Notes: generated by a model not told the origin, from the letters alone. DNA of 8,236 nucleotides from Gemmatimonadales bacterium (GCA_013003805.1 JABDII010000387.1:1-8236); one strand, 5' to 3'. Counted from the first letter of the stretch, positions 1 to 5,385 are shown. Program-made: numbers and translations.

Positions 1-116
1 GATCCGTCTTTCGAGATTGAACTGAGAAGGCTAACCTCTGGCGAAGTTGTTCCCCAGTGGCGAGGGGACCAACGGACTCGGCGGGTGCAAGTCGTTGTAT
101 TGCTATGGGCCCTGCA

Positions 117-369
117 GGACTTGACCCGATGCGGCGTCCAGCCGCGAGGGCCAAAGCTGTAGGGCATACGAAAGGCGAGGTAGCACCCGCCTTGAGTAGG
201 CTCTGCATGATTTGAACCTGCGACCGACGGATTATGAGTCCGCGCCGGGAGGCAACCCGAGCCTACGCGTACCCACGGGACCGCACGTATACGCACCTAT
301 CCTTACACGGGAAGCACCCCTGAACCTACGCCAACCGACGGGTGCGTTCCCCAGTATGTTCCCCAGTGA
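117..369 (-). repeat. tRNA-derived repeat unit, copy 1 (full length)
   Basis: This is one of three full-length copies (253 bp; compare 2887-3139 and 7729-7980). In plus-strand order it contains GGACTTGA at 117, a 5-bp-stem hairpin (131-145), a conserved linker ending in GGTAGCAC, the antisense of a CAT-anticodon tRNA-like sequence (196-266), two 21-bp direct repeats (259-279 and 322-342) and two TTCCCCAGT boxes (347-355 and 359-367). Similarity to copy 5 extends leftwards to about position 75 and includes GGGCCCTGCAGG at 108-119, which resembles an antisense tRNA acceptor and T-arm end. A further TTCCCCAGT lies at 49-57, outside the unit. The likely role is a recombination (attachment) site; this is inferred from layout. 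Confidence 0.85.
196..266 (-). other. tRNA-Met/Ile2(CAT)-like sequence, copy 1
   Basis: On the minus strand the 71-nt block starts with GTAGGCTC and ends with GAGCCTAC, which are exact reverse complements. It has a canonical anticodon arm (CGGA stem, CTCATAA loop with CAT anticodon, TCCG stem) and a T-arm GCAGG-TTCAAAT-CATGC with one mismatched pair. The D-arm is the least regular of the four complete copies (GGTT against GGCG) and lacks the usual GG of the D-loop. It ends in CTCA rather than CCA. I do not think it is a working tRNA; a tRNA-derived attachment core is more likely. Confidence 0.6.
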
Positions 370-408
370 AGTCCCGACAGTGACACGGGCAGCCGGGCCG
401 CCGCCATC

Positions 409-966
409 TTAGAACGCCATGCTCACCCTGATACCGAGGCCATCACGTTGCGGTTCGACAGCCACCCGTAGGCGGTCGAGCGGGACGTCTTCCCAGCGGT
501 CGGCCTTGATGGCCGAGCCCGTGAGCGCACCAAGCCCAGCTCCGACACCGCCGCCGACGCCAATACCGGCGGCCGCACACACACCCACGTCAACAAACGA
601 GTCCTCGCACTGCCGGTACCCCACCACACCACCGGTGACCGCGCCGACCAGGAGTCCGACCAGAGCACCGACCCCGGTGTAGGCTTTCTGTCCGCGATAG
701 ACTTCGATTCGACTGATCCGCCGAAGGGATAGGCTCACAGTCGAGTCGCCTGCGTTCAGCCCGAGTGCGTCTGCCGACAGCGCGGCGACGGAGCCCTTCG
801 TCGTGTGGCAATCTCGCAGCTCGGTCTGTCTCGTCTGCTGGTCCCGCACCGCGAGACAACTGTGCGCCACCCGAACCCGCTGGCCGGGTTGGAGCGGCTG
901 CTCTTGGGCGACGGCGTCGGTAAAGAACGTGAGGACAAGAAACGTGAGCAGTATCAGTGCACGCAT
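409..966 (-). CDS. secreted glycine-zipper protein, paralogue A
   Basis: The protein is 185 residues from the ATG at 966, chosen because AGGAGG lies five bases upstream; an earlier in-frame ATG at 981 would place that ribosome binding site inside the gene. Residues 1-20 form a signal peptide, with likely cleavage after AVA. Residues 22-90 look like a small beta-rich domain. Two Gly/Ala-rich segments (about 98-116 and 129-152) with GxxxG spacing form a glycine-zipper-type membrane region, separated by a short loop bearing Cys120 and Cys130. The tail carries RWEDVP (157-162) and a short beta-rich end. It lies 75 bp downstream of a paralogue on the same strand, so the two are probably co-transcribed. 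Proteins of this plan are usually annotated as hypothetical; an envelope location is inferred and the function is unknown. Confidence 0.85.
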   Translation of the reverse strand: MRALILLTFLVLTFFTDAVAQEQPLQPGQRVRVAHSCLAVRDQQTRQTELRDCHTTKGSVAALSADALGLNAGDSTVSLSLRRISRIEVYRGQKAYTGVGALVGLLVGAVTGGVVGYRQCEDSFVDVGVCAAAGIGVGGGVGAGLGALTGSAIKADRWEDVPLDRLRVAVEPQRDGLGIRVSMAF

Positions 967-1041
967 ATGCACCTCCTGCAAGGCACACCTTCATGATCAC
1001 TGACGGTCTATGTCAGCGGTCCAGCGATCGTAACGTCGGCA

Positions 1042-1596
1042 CTATATCCCGAGCGACAGACCCACCCCGATTCGTGACCCCGGCAGGAACCCAACCTGCA
1101 CCGGCAGGGGGTACGTGGGCACTTTCTCCCAGCGCTCGGTGCGGTATACCGCCCCAACAAGTGCTCCCAAAGCGACCCCTGGGACTCCCAAGAGGACCAT
1201 GCCCTGTCCAAGGCAACTCCCTACATCGTCTTGGTTGGAGCCGCCACAGTTCTCCGACGACAGGGCGAGGCTGGCTATCGCCCCAACCCCAAGACCAACC
1301 ACCATGCCCTGGAGGGCATGCGACTTCATCCCCCTCGATCGCTCGAGTGTCCCTATGCGTTCGAAGGGCACGGCCTCGGGTTTGCCGTGCTGTGACGTCA
1401 CCCACACCACATAGAGGGTGTCGGCCGTTTGTCCTGCATACCAGGCCTCAGTCACGGTCGATGGATCGTCCAACGTTCGAATGCGAAGTCTCTGCTCACG
1501 CACGCGAGTCTGGCTCTCAGCAGTACTCCCCACAGTCGAAATCGCGGCTAAGATGACAATCCAGACGGACAGCCACGGCCAGAGTGCCGTTCGCAT
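1042..1596 (-). CDS. secreted glycine-zipper protein, paralogue B
   Basis: The protein is 184 residues from the ATG at 1596, which has GGGAGG four bases upstream; the ATG at 1611 is less likely. The N-terminal hydrophobic segment (about 5-26) is a signal peptide. It shares the plan of the downstream gene: IGTLERSRG at 81-89 matches ISRIEVYRG there, a Gly-rich helix (about 97-113) is followed by a loop with Cys117 and Cys128, then a second Gly-rich helix (131-150) and RWEKVP (155-160). The two genes therefore arose by an old duplication, with low identity outside these blocks. It is first in the transcript and sits behind a leader (1646-1779) also seen upstream of other cassette genes. Function unknown. 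Confidence 0.85.
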   Translation of the reverse strand: MRTALWPWLSVWIVILAAISTVGSTAESQTRVREQRLRIRTLDDPSTVTEAWYAGQTADTLYVVWVTSQHGKPEAVPFERIGTLERSRGMKSHALQGMVVGLGVGAIASLALSSENCGGSNQDDVGSCLGQGMVLLGVPGVALGALVGAVYRTERWEKVPTYPLPVQVGFLPGSRIGVGLSLGI

Positions 1597-1645
1597 GTTC
1601 CCTCCCAGCAATCAGCACGAGCCGTTGACTCGGGAGATCTCAGGG

Positions 1646-1708
1646 TGGAGGGGCGTCAGGAAAGTGGCGTCAGACCAGCGGCGGGATCGCCCAGGCCAGC
1701 GGCGAATG
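1646..1708 (-). repeat. shared 5' leader element, copy 1
   Basis: This ~60-bp sequence recurs at 2761-2815 and 4736-4796, each time 42-56 bp upstream of an unrelated minus-strand gene. On the minus strand it contains two direct CGCCGCTGG motifs around a GGGCGATCCC core, followed by GACGCC repeated twice. Copies 1 and 3 are nearly identical over the core; the second, at 2761, is more diverged. Its position between a promoter-like segment and the ribosome binding site suggests a transcribed leader. A remnant of a recombination junction is the alternative. Confidence 0.75.
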
Positions 1709-1727
1709 GGTGCTGCAATCAACTCTG

Positions 1728-1779
1728 CCGTATACCACCCGGGTACAGAAGAGTTCGTGAGATAGATGGGAAAGAAACT
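1728..1779 (-). promoter_or_regulatory. putative promoter region shared with 2832-2883
   Basis: About 52 bp here align with 2832-2883 at clearly higher identity than neighbouring DNA. On the minus strand the conserved part includes TCTCACGA, GTACC and GGTGGTATACGG, the last resembling an extended -10 box (TGG followed by TATACG). No good -35 box is seen. Conservation upstream of two unrelated genes favours a promoter carried with the cassette leader, but the match to a sigma70 consensus is weak. Confidence 0.4.
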
Positions 1780-1882
1780 TCAGAGATCACGAGTTAGGAA
1801 TCTTCCCAATCGCTACAAGAATGGTTCAGTAGGAATAGGTCACACCTTGGGGAAACCGACTTTGTCCAAACCATGTTGTGTC

Positions 1883-2056
1883 AGTAGGCTCTGCATGATT
1901 TAAGCCTGCGACCGACGGATTATGAGTCCGCGTTGGTAGGCAACGCGAGCCTACGCGAACCGACGGGACCGCACCTGAACGCCCCTGTGCCTACACGGGA
2001 GGTCCCCTGAACCTACGCCAACCGACGGGTGCGTTCCCCAGTGTGTTCCCCAGTGA
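1883..2056 (-). repeat. tRNA-derived repeat unit, copy 2 (one-side truncated)
   Basis: This copy begins directly at the tRNA-like block and lacks the ~80 bp that precede it in full copies. It keeps the tRNA-like block (1884-1954), both 21-bp direct repeats (1947-1967 and 2009-2029, starts 62 bp apart) and both TTCCCCAGT boxes (2034-2042 and 2046-2054). The boundary with unique DNA is sharp at 1883. Confidence 0.85.
1884..1954 (-). other. tRNA-Met/Ile2(CAT)-like sequence, copy 2
   Basis: This copy has the best D-arm of the set: CGTT pairs perfectly with AACG, extendable to CGCGTTG and CAACGCG around a CCTAC loop. The acceptor arms and CAT anticodon arm are intact. The T-loop is degraded (GGCTTAAAT instead of GGTTCAAAT). 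The loss of the TTC motif argues against a working tRNA, while the paired stems suggest that the fold or the inverted repeat is retained. Confidence 0.6.
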
Positions 2057-2112
2057 GTTTCCCGAGGGTGAGAGATGACACCAACAACGCCACGCTGTGA
2101 GAAAGTGTTGCT

Positions 2113-2217
2113 TCCTAACGAATTCCGCGTCGGTGCGGGCCATATGCCCGCCTCCAGTCAAATCAACGACTTCCTCTGAAAGCAGCAAGACCTGGCTACT
2201 GCACGCGGCTCTTAGGG
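2113..2217 (-). other. degenerate attC-like fold after the membrane-protein gene
   Basis: About 10 bp past the stop codon, CCTAA (2114-2118 on plus) pairs with TTAGG (2212-2216), and CCGCGT (2125-2130) pairs with ACGCGG (2203-2208). Unequal spacers of 6 and 3 bases separate the two stems. An internal hairpin GCGGGC-CATAT-GCCCGC lies at 2135-2151. This two-box imperfect stem with a terminal structure resembles an integron attC. However, the outer core boxes (GTTAGGA and CCCTAAG on the minus strand) depart from GTTRRRY and RYYYAAC. Confidence 0.35.
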
Positions 2218-2226
2218 GGCGTGATA

Positions 2227-2718
2227 TTAATTCTCAAGCCGCTCTAGGATGAAGGAAAGGACATCCTTCTCTGCGGGACGTACCACCAAAACAACTACTC
2301 CAAGGAGGGCCGCGCCGAATAGCAGCAGGCTCCCAGTGACAGCGGCTCCAAACAACGCTGGTGTAAACTCCCGAGTGAGGTCAGTCACCGACGCACCTAC
2401 GAAAATTACGAATAACAGGGAGAGTATCGTGAACCAGCCGATCACAAAGACTCGCCCAAATGGGTGCATCCGGAACCGACCGGTGACCAGGGTGCCATCC
2501 GAGGACGGTTGGAGAACTCCGTAGAAGAGCCTGGGGCCCTTAAACCCCGGCCATCTCGCGATGGCGTGCAGGCAAAAGCTCTGGCTCCGGATCCAGCCGT
2601 ACACGCGGCGACGCCTGGCCGGGAGGAAGAATTCGAACACGGAGGGCACCGCCTCGAGATTCGACAGGCGTTGCTCGCACTCACCGATAGAAAGGCGCGT
2701 GATGAACCGATGTTCCAC
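2227..2718 (-). CDS. two-helix membrane protein, unknown function
   Basis: The protein has 163 residues. The start is a GTG at 2718 with AGGGGG six bases upstream. The N-terminal ~85 residues are a soluble, Arg-rich domain of strand-turn character containing the run FYGVLQPSSDGTLVTGRF and then MHPF. Next come two transmembrane segments (about 88-109 and 119-146) and a short charged tail. The layout F-G-x-L-x(6)-GT-x(2)-G-x-F-x(2)-HP ahead of a membrane segment recurs in small hypothetical membrane proteins of many bacteria, but I know no assigned function. It is the only gene between repeat copies 2 and 3 and has the shared leader upstream, so it appears to be a single-gene cassette. Confidence 0.85.
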   Translation of the reverse strand: MEHRFITRLSIGECEQRLSNLEAVPSVFEFFLPARRRRVYGWIRSQSFCLHAIARWPGFKGPRLFYGVLQPSSDGTLVTGRFRMHPFGRVFVIGWFTILSLLFVIFVGASVTDLTREFTPALFGAAVTGSLLLFGAALLGVVVLVVRPAEKDVLSFILERLEN

Positions 2719-2760
2719 GTTCCACCCCCTAGCGAGAATTGGACTGCGCGTCGCCAGATA

Positions 2761-2815
2761 GGCGTCAGACTGCGGCGTCCGTCGGGCAGCGGGATCGCCC
2801 GAGCCAGCGGCGAAT
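2761..2815 (-). repeat. shared 5' leader element, copy 2 (diverged)
   Basis: It aligns with 1646-1708 and 4736-4796. GGCGTCAGAC, GCGGGATCGCCC and GCCAGCGGCGAAT are retained and the segment between them has diverged. It ends 42 bp upstream of the GTG start of the membrane-protein gene. Confidence 0.7.
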
Positions 2816-2831
2816 GTGGATGTGAAGGGTC

Positions 2832-2883
2832 CCGTATACCACCGAGGTACGGAAGAGATCGTGAGATTAGTGGGAAGAAATCT
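2832..2883 (-). promoter_or_regulatory. putative promoter region shared with 1728-1779
   Basis: On the minus strand the conserved block reads through TCTCACGAT, CCGTACC and GGTGGTATACGG. It lies between repeat copy 3 and the leader element, as in the neighbouring cassette. The -10-like TATACG is weak and no clear -35 is visible. It ends about 4 bp before repeat copy 3 begins. Confidence 0.4.
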
Positions 2884-2886
2884 TTG

Positions 2887-3139
2887 GGACTTGATCCGAT
2901 GCGCCGTTCAGGCGCGAGGACCAAAGGTGTAGGGCATACGAAAGGCGAGGTAGCACCCCGCCTTGAGTAGGCTCTGCACGATTTGAACCTGCGACCGACG
3001 GATTATGAGTCCGCGCAAATAGGAAACGCGAGCCTACGCGAGCCGACGGGACTGCACCTGAACGCACCTGTGCCTACACGGGAGCACCCCTGAGCCTACG
3101 CCAACCGACGGGGAGTGTCCTCAGTTTGTTCCCCAGTGA
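2887..3139 (-). repeat. tRNA-derived repeat unit, copy 3 (full length)
   Basis: This full copy is entered directly from unique DNA at GGACTTGA (2887) and lacks the GGGCCCTGCA flank seen in copies 1 and 5. It contains the hairpin (2901-2915), the tRNA-like block (2967-3037), the direct repeats (3030-3050 and 3092-3112, 62 bp apart) and one intact TTCCCCAGT (3129-3137); the other box is degraded to GTCCTCAGT. The hairpin carries a compensated base-pair change relative to the other copies. Confidence 0.85.
2967..3037 (-). other. tRNA-Met/Ile2(CAT)-like sequence, copy 3
   Basis: It is 71 nt, with the CAT anticodon arm and both acceptor strands intact. The T-arm GCAGG-TTCAAAT-CGTGC carries a base change at the mismatched pair relative to other copies and remains mismatched. 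The D region (CGTT, TCCTATT, TGCG) pairs poorly. Confidence 0.55.
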
Positions 3140-3174
3140 GAATTCCAGAGGTTTTCACTCAGGGCAAGACGCAA

Positions 3175-3206
3175 AGGCCCCGACCTCCGCGTGACGCTCG
3201 GGGCCT
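3175..3206 (-). terminator. intrinsic terminator of the M24 peptidase cassette
   Basis: AGGCCCCGA (3175-3183) pairs perfectly with TCGGGGCCT (3198-3206), with GCG and CGC in the loop able to extend the fold. On the minus strand the stem is followed by TTTGCGTCTTG, a modest T-rich tail. It lies 132 bp past the peptidase stop, beyond the attC-like site. Confidence 0.6.
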
Positions 3207-3243
3207 CCTTCTCCCCCACATCGTGAGCCCCTGTAGAGGTGCA

Positions 3244-3332
3244 GCCTAACGGTGAGCGCCTGAGCTGCGCGACGGCATCTTATGTTGTCCGCCCGTGACT
3301 CTCACCGCGTCAGCTCCAGGCACGTGTTAGAC
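3244..3332 (-). other. integron attC-like site after the peptidase gene
   Basis: On the minus strand it begins with GTCTAAC (3332-3326), matching RYYYAAC, and ends with GTTAGGC (3250-3244), matching GTTRRRY. Between them GCCTGGAGCTGACGCG pairs with CGCGCAGCTCAGGC across 14 bp, leaving a single unpaired G and a single unpaired A on one arm. These are the extrahelical bases typical of attC. A variable ~35-nt centre follows. Length (89 bp) is in the attC range, and the site begins 5 bases after the stop codon, which is the normal cassette arrangement. No integron integrase gene or attI is in the window. Confidence 0.7.
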
Positions 3333-3337
3333 GCCGG

Positions 3338-4684
3338 TCAGGAACCTGCCATGAGCGCTTCGATCTCCTCGACCGACGTGGGCATGCCAGTCGATAGCAG
3401 CTCAAGTCCGGTCTCGGTGACCAGGTAGTCGTCCTCGATCCGGATCCCGATTCCCTCTCCGGAGAGGTAGATGCCGGGTTCGATGGTGATCACCATGCCG
3501 GGTTCGAGCGGAGTGTTCATCATGCCGACGTCGTGAACGTCGAGGCCGACGAAGTGCGAGAGGGCGTGGCCGAAATAATAGTGGCACCCCCCCGGACAGA
3601 GGCCGGCGGCCTGTGCCTCCAGCAGGGCCATCTGATCGCGCGCGAACTGGTCGAGGTCGAGCAGGGTCATGCCGGGTCGCGCCATCGCGGCCGCGGCCTC
3701 CTTCGTTCCGAGGACCAGTTCGTACAACGCACGCTGTCGGGCGGTGAACGTCCCCGACACGGGAACGGTGCGGGTGACGTCGCCGGCGTACCGCGCGTAC
3801 TCCGCCCCGACGTCGATGACCATGACGTCGCCCGCCGTGAGCATGGACGTATTGGCGTTGTAATGCAATTGAACCGCGTTGGGTCCCGAGGCGACGATGC
3901 TTGCGAAGCTGCGCCGGCCAGCCCCCGCCGCCGAGAAGCTCGATTCGATGACCTCTTCGATATCCGACTCGAGCAAGCCGGGCGCGACGGTCCGGATGCC
4001 GGCCCGGAGCCCGGCGGCGGTGATCTGGGCTGCCACGCGCAGGCGCCTCAGTTCCTCCGGGCCTTTGAGCAGGCGGAAGGGTGTCACCGGCCCCTGTACG
4101 TTCTGGACGTCCAGGCCAGAGGTGTCGATCAACGCGAGCACCCCCCGGTCGGAGCTACCGAGGACCGCGGAGGACAGGAACAAGGTTCCGCCGGGCGCTG
4201 AGGAGACGACGGAGTCGATCAGCCCAGGAAGCTCGAGGGCCGCGTCCGCCAGGCAGCGAACGTCAGCGACACCGGTCACGTGGCGGGCCCTGACCGTCGG
4301 GCCGTGAAGGACGGCCGCGGTATCCACGTACAGGGTGACCGAGCCGGCTTCCCCTGGCCGCTTGGCGAGGACCAGCCATGCTCCCTTCGTCCCGAGCCCG
4401 GTCAGGTAGTAGAAGTCGGATTCCGGCCGGTCGGGGTCTCCGTCCGCCAGGCCCATGTCACGTGCGGCTGGCAGGATGGCCACGTCGGACTGCAGCGTCG
4501 CGAGCAGTGCCTCCCGTCGCGCCCTGAGGCCACTCCCGCTGAAGGGATGGGTGGGGGCCTCGACGCGCGCATCCAGGCATGGGTCATCGGCCCGCGGTCC
4601 GGTCGTGCCGTCGCCACATGCGCCTGCGAGCAAAGCCAGCAGGCAGCAGCCGTAGCAGGTGAGGCTCTGCCGTGTTGATGCCAT
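3338..4684 (-). CDS. exported M24-family Xaa-Pro aminopeptidase-like protein
   Basis: The protein has 448 residues from the ATG at 4684. An in-frame ATG at 4702 is also possible. The longer frame back to 4852 runs through the shared leader element and is not accepted. Residues 1-22 form a hydrophobic export signal ending at Cys23, followed by GDGTTGP. This suggests a lipoprotein, although the -3 residue is Ala rather than Leu. An aminopeptidase P N-terminal domain spans about 45-190, and the M24 'pita-bread' domain about 205-448. All five expected metal ligands are visible: Asp291, Asp302, His377, Glu402 and Glu417 (in IDVG, AGDVTRT, SHFVG, TIEPG and IRIEDD). It should cleave N-terminal residues preceding proline using two metal ions, probably outside the cytoplasm. 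Family assignment is firm; substrate is not known. Confidence 0.93.
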   Translation of the reverse strand: MASTRQSLTCYGCCLLALLAGACGDGTTGPRADDPCLDARVEAPTHPFSGSGLRARREALLATLQSDVAILPAARDMGLADGDPDRPESDFYYLTGLGTKGAWLVLAKRPGEAGSVTLYVDTAAVLHGPTVRARHVTGVADVRCLADAALELPGLIDSVVSSAPGGTLFLSSAVLGSSDRGVLALIDTSGLDVQNVQGPVTPFRLLKGPEELRRLRVAAQITAAGLRAGIRTVAPGLLESDIEEVIESSFSAAGAGRRSFASIVASGPNAVQLHYNANTSMLTAGDVMVIDVGAEYARYAGDVTRTVPVSGTFTARQRALYELVLGTKEAAAAMARPGMTLLDLDQFARDQMALLEAQAAGLCPGGCHYYFGHALSHFVGLDVHDVGMMNTPLEPGMVITIEPGIYLSGEGIGIRIEDDYLVTETGLELLSTGMPTSVEEIEALMAGS

Positions 4685-4735
4685 CGCACTCGATCCCCGC
4701 ATCCAAGTCCCATTGGCAACTCGGCGGTCTCGGAG

Positions 4736-4796
4736 TGGAGGGCGTCGGACAGCGGCGTCGGACCAGCGGCGGGATCGCCCAGGCCAGCGGCGAAAT
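4736..4796 (-). repeat. shared 5' leader element, copy 3
   Basis: It is nearly identical over its core to 1646-1708, with two GGCGTCGGAC motifs on the plus strand and AGCGGCGGGATCGCCC. Its inner edge lies about 51 bp upstream of the peptidase start. The further-upstream promoter-like segment seen in the other two cassettes is not recognisable here. Confidence 0.75.
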
Positions 4797-4955
4797 GGAA
4801 CAAGAAGACTCGGCTCCAATAACACATCGCGATTGAGAAGAGCCTGAAACACGTGTGAAGATTTGGGAACGGGAAAGTCGGGGATCGTGCTAATCCCGAT
4901 CAGAATTGTCGGTAGATCATTCCAAACCGAACGCCCCTCAAGTTCCCATGTCGGT

Positions 4956-5129
4956 GGACTTGATCCGATGCGGCGTTCAGCCGCGAGACGGATTATGAGT
5001 CCGCGCTGGTAAGCAACGCGAGCCTACGCGAACCGACGGGAGCGCACGGGAACGCACCTGTGCCTACACGGGAAGTCCCCTGAACCTACGTGAACCAACG
5101 GGGAGTGTCCCCAGTTTGTTCCCCAGTGA
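4956..5129 (-). repeat. tRNA-derived repeat unit, copy 4 (internal deletion)
   Basis: It starts at GGACTTGA and keeps the hairpin (4970-4984). It then jumps at GAGAC straight into the anticodon arm, losing roughly 80 bp that include the linker and the T-arm and acceptor end of the tRNA-like block. The remaining tRNA-like part ends at 5027. The direct repeats (5020-5040 and 5082-5102) and the TTCCCCAGT box (5119-5127) are present. The junction lies at a short shared GA-C, consistent with a microhomology deletion. Confidence 0.8.
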
Positions 5130-5154
5130 GATTTCTGAGCGTGACGGAGGTGGC

Positions 5155-5229
5155 ATGAAGACACACTGGGTCACCCCGGCTCCCGGATATCGCCGGTTCG
5201 ATCAGAGAGCCGCCAGGATTGTTCGCTAA
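5155..5229 (+). CDS. possible 24-residue Arg-rich small ORF
   Basis: ATG at 5155 follows GGAGG with a short spacer (tggc), a strong ribosome binding site, and the frame closes at TAA 5227-5229. The peptide has five Arg in its second half and no membrane segment. A perfect 10-bp hairpin starts six bases after the stop, giving a complete translation unit with terminator. No promoter is evident, so it may be the fragment left by a deletion. Confidence 0.3.
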   Translation: MKTHWVTPAPGYRRFDQRAARIVR

Positions 5230-5235
5230 GAGCAG

Positions 5236-5260
5236 AGCGCCCGGCACGGAGCCGGGCGCT
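5236..5260. terminator. perfect GC-rich hairpin, possible terminator
   Basis: AGCGCCCGGC (5236-5245) and GCCGGGCGCT (5251-5260) form a 10-bp perfect stem with an ACGGA loop. TCGCTAAG flanks it on both sides. There is no T-run in either direction, so it may be a bidirectional insulating hairpin rather than a classical terminator. Confidence 0.4.
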
Positions 5261-5385
5261 GGTCGCTCGCTAAGCCACGTTCGAGCCGTCGCCCAAGAAG
5301 GAGCATGCCGACGTGTCTCGCGTGCGCGATATGTTGCCCATCCGGTTGGCCGGACCAAGCTGCACTCCGGTACGCGTGGCCCCGC

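Noticed and set aside
1..162. Open frame from the left edge on the plus strand (53 codons)
   Set aside because: The last third translates the repeat unit and the first part is too short to recognise. It could be the end of a gene running into the repeat, but the minus strand is equally open here, so no gene is claimed.
212..412. 66-codon ORF beginning MNLRPTDYESA
   Set aside because: NLRPTDYESA is the well-known artefact of translating the antisense of a CAT tRNA anticodon and T-arm. The rest covers the att-like direct repeats.
1884..1954. Functional tRNA-Met or tRNA-Ile2 gene
   Set aside because: There is no GG in the D-loop, U8 is missing, the T-stem is mismatched, the T-loop is altered, and four near-identical copies stand in an accessory region.
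2464..2970. 168-codon plus-strand ORF opposite the membrane-protein gene
   Set aside because: It is antisense to a gene with ribosome binding site and membrane segments, and its end translates the leader and repeat unit.
4685..4852. 56-codon N-terminal extension of the peptidase frame
   Set aside because: It runs through the shared non-coding leader element and would place the export signal internally. Start at 4684 (or 4702) restores a normal signal peptide.
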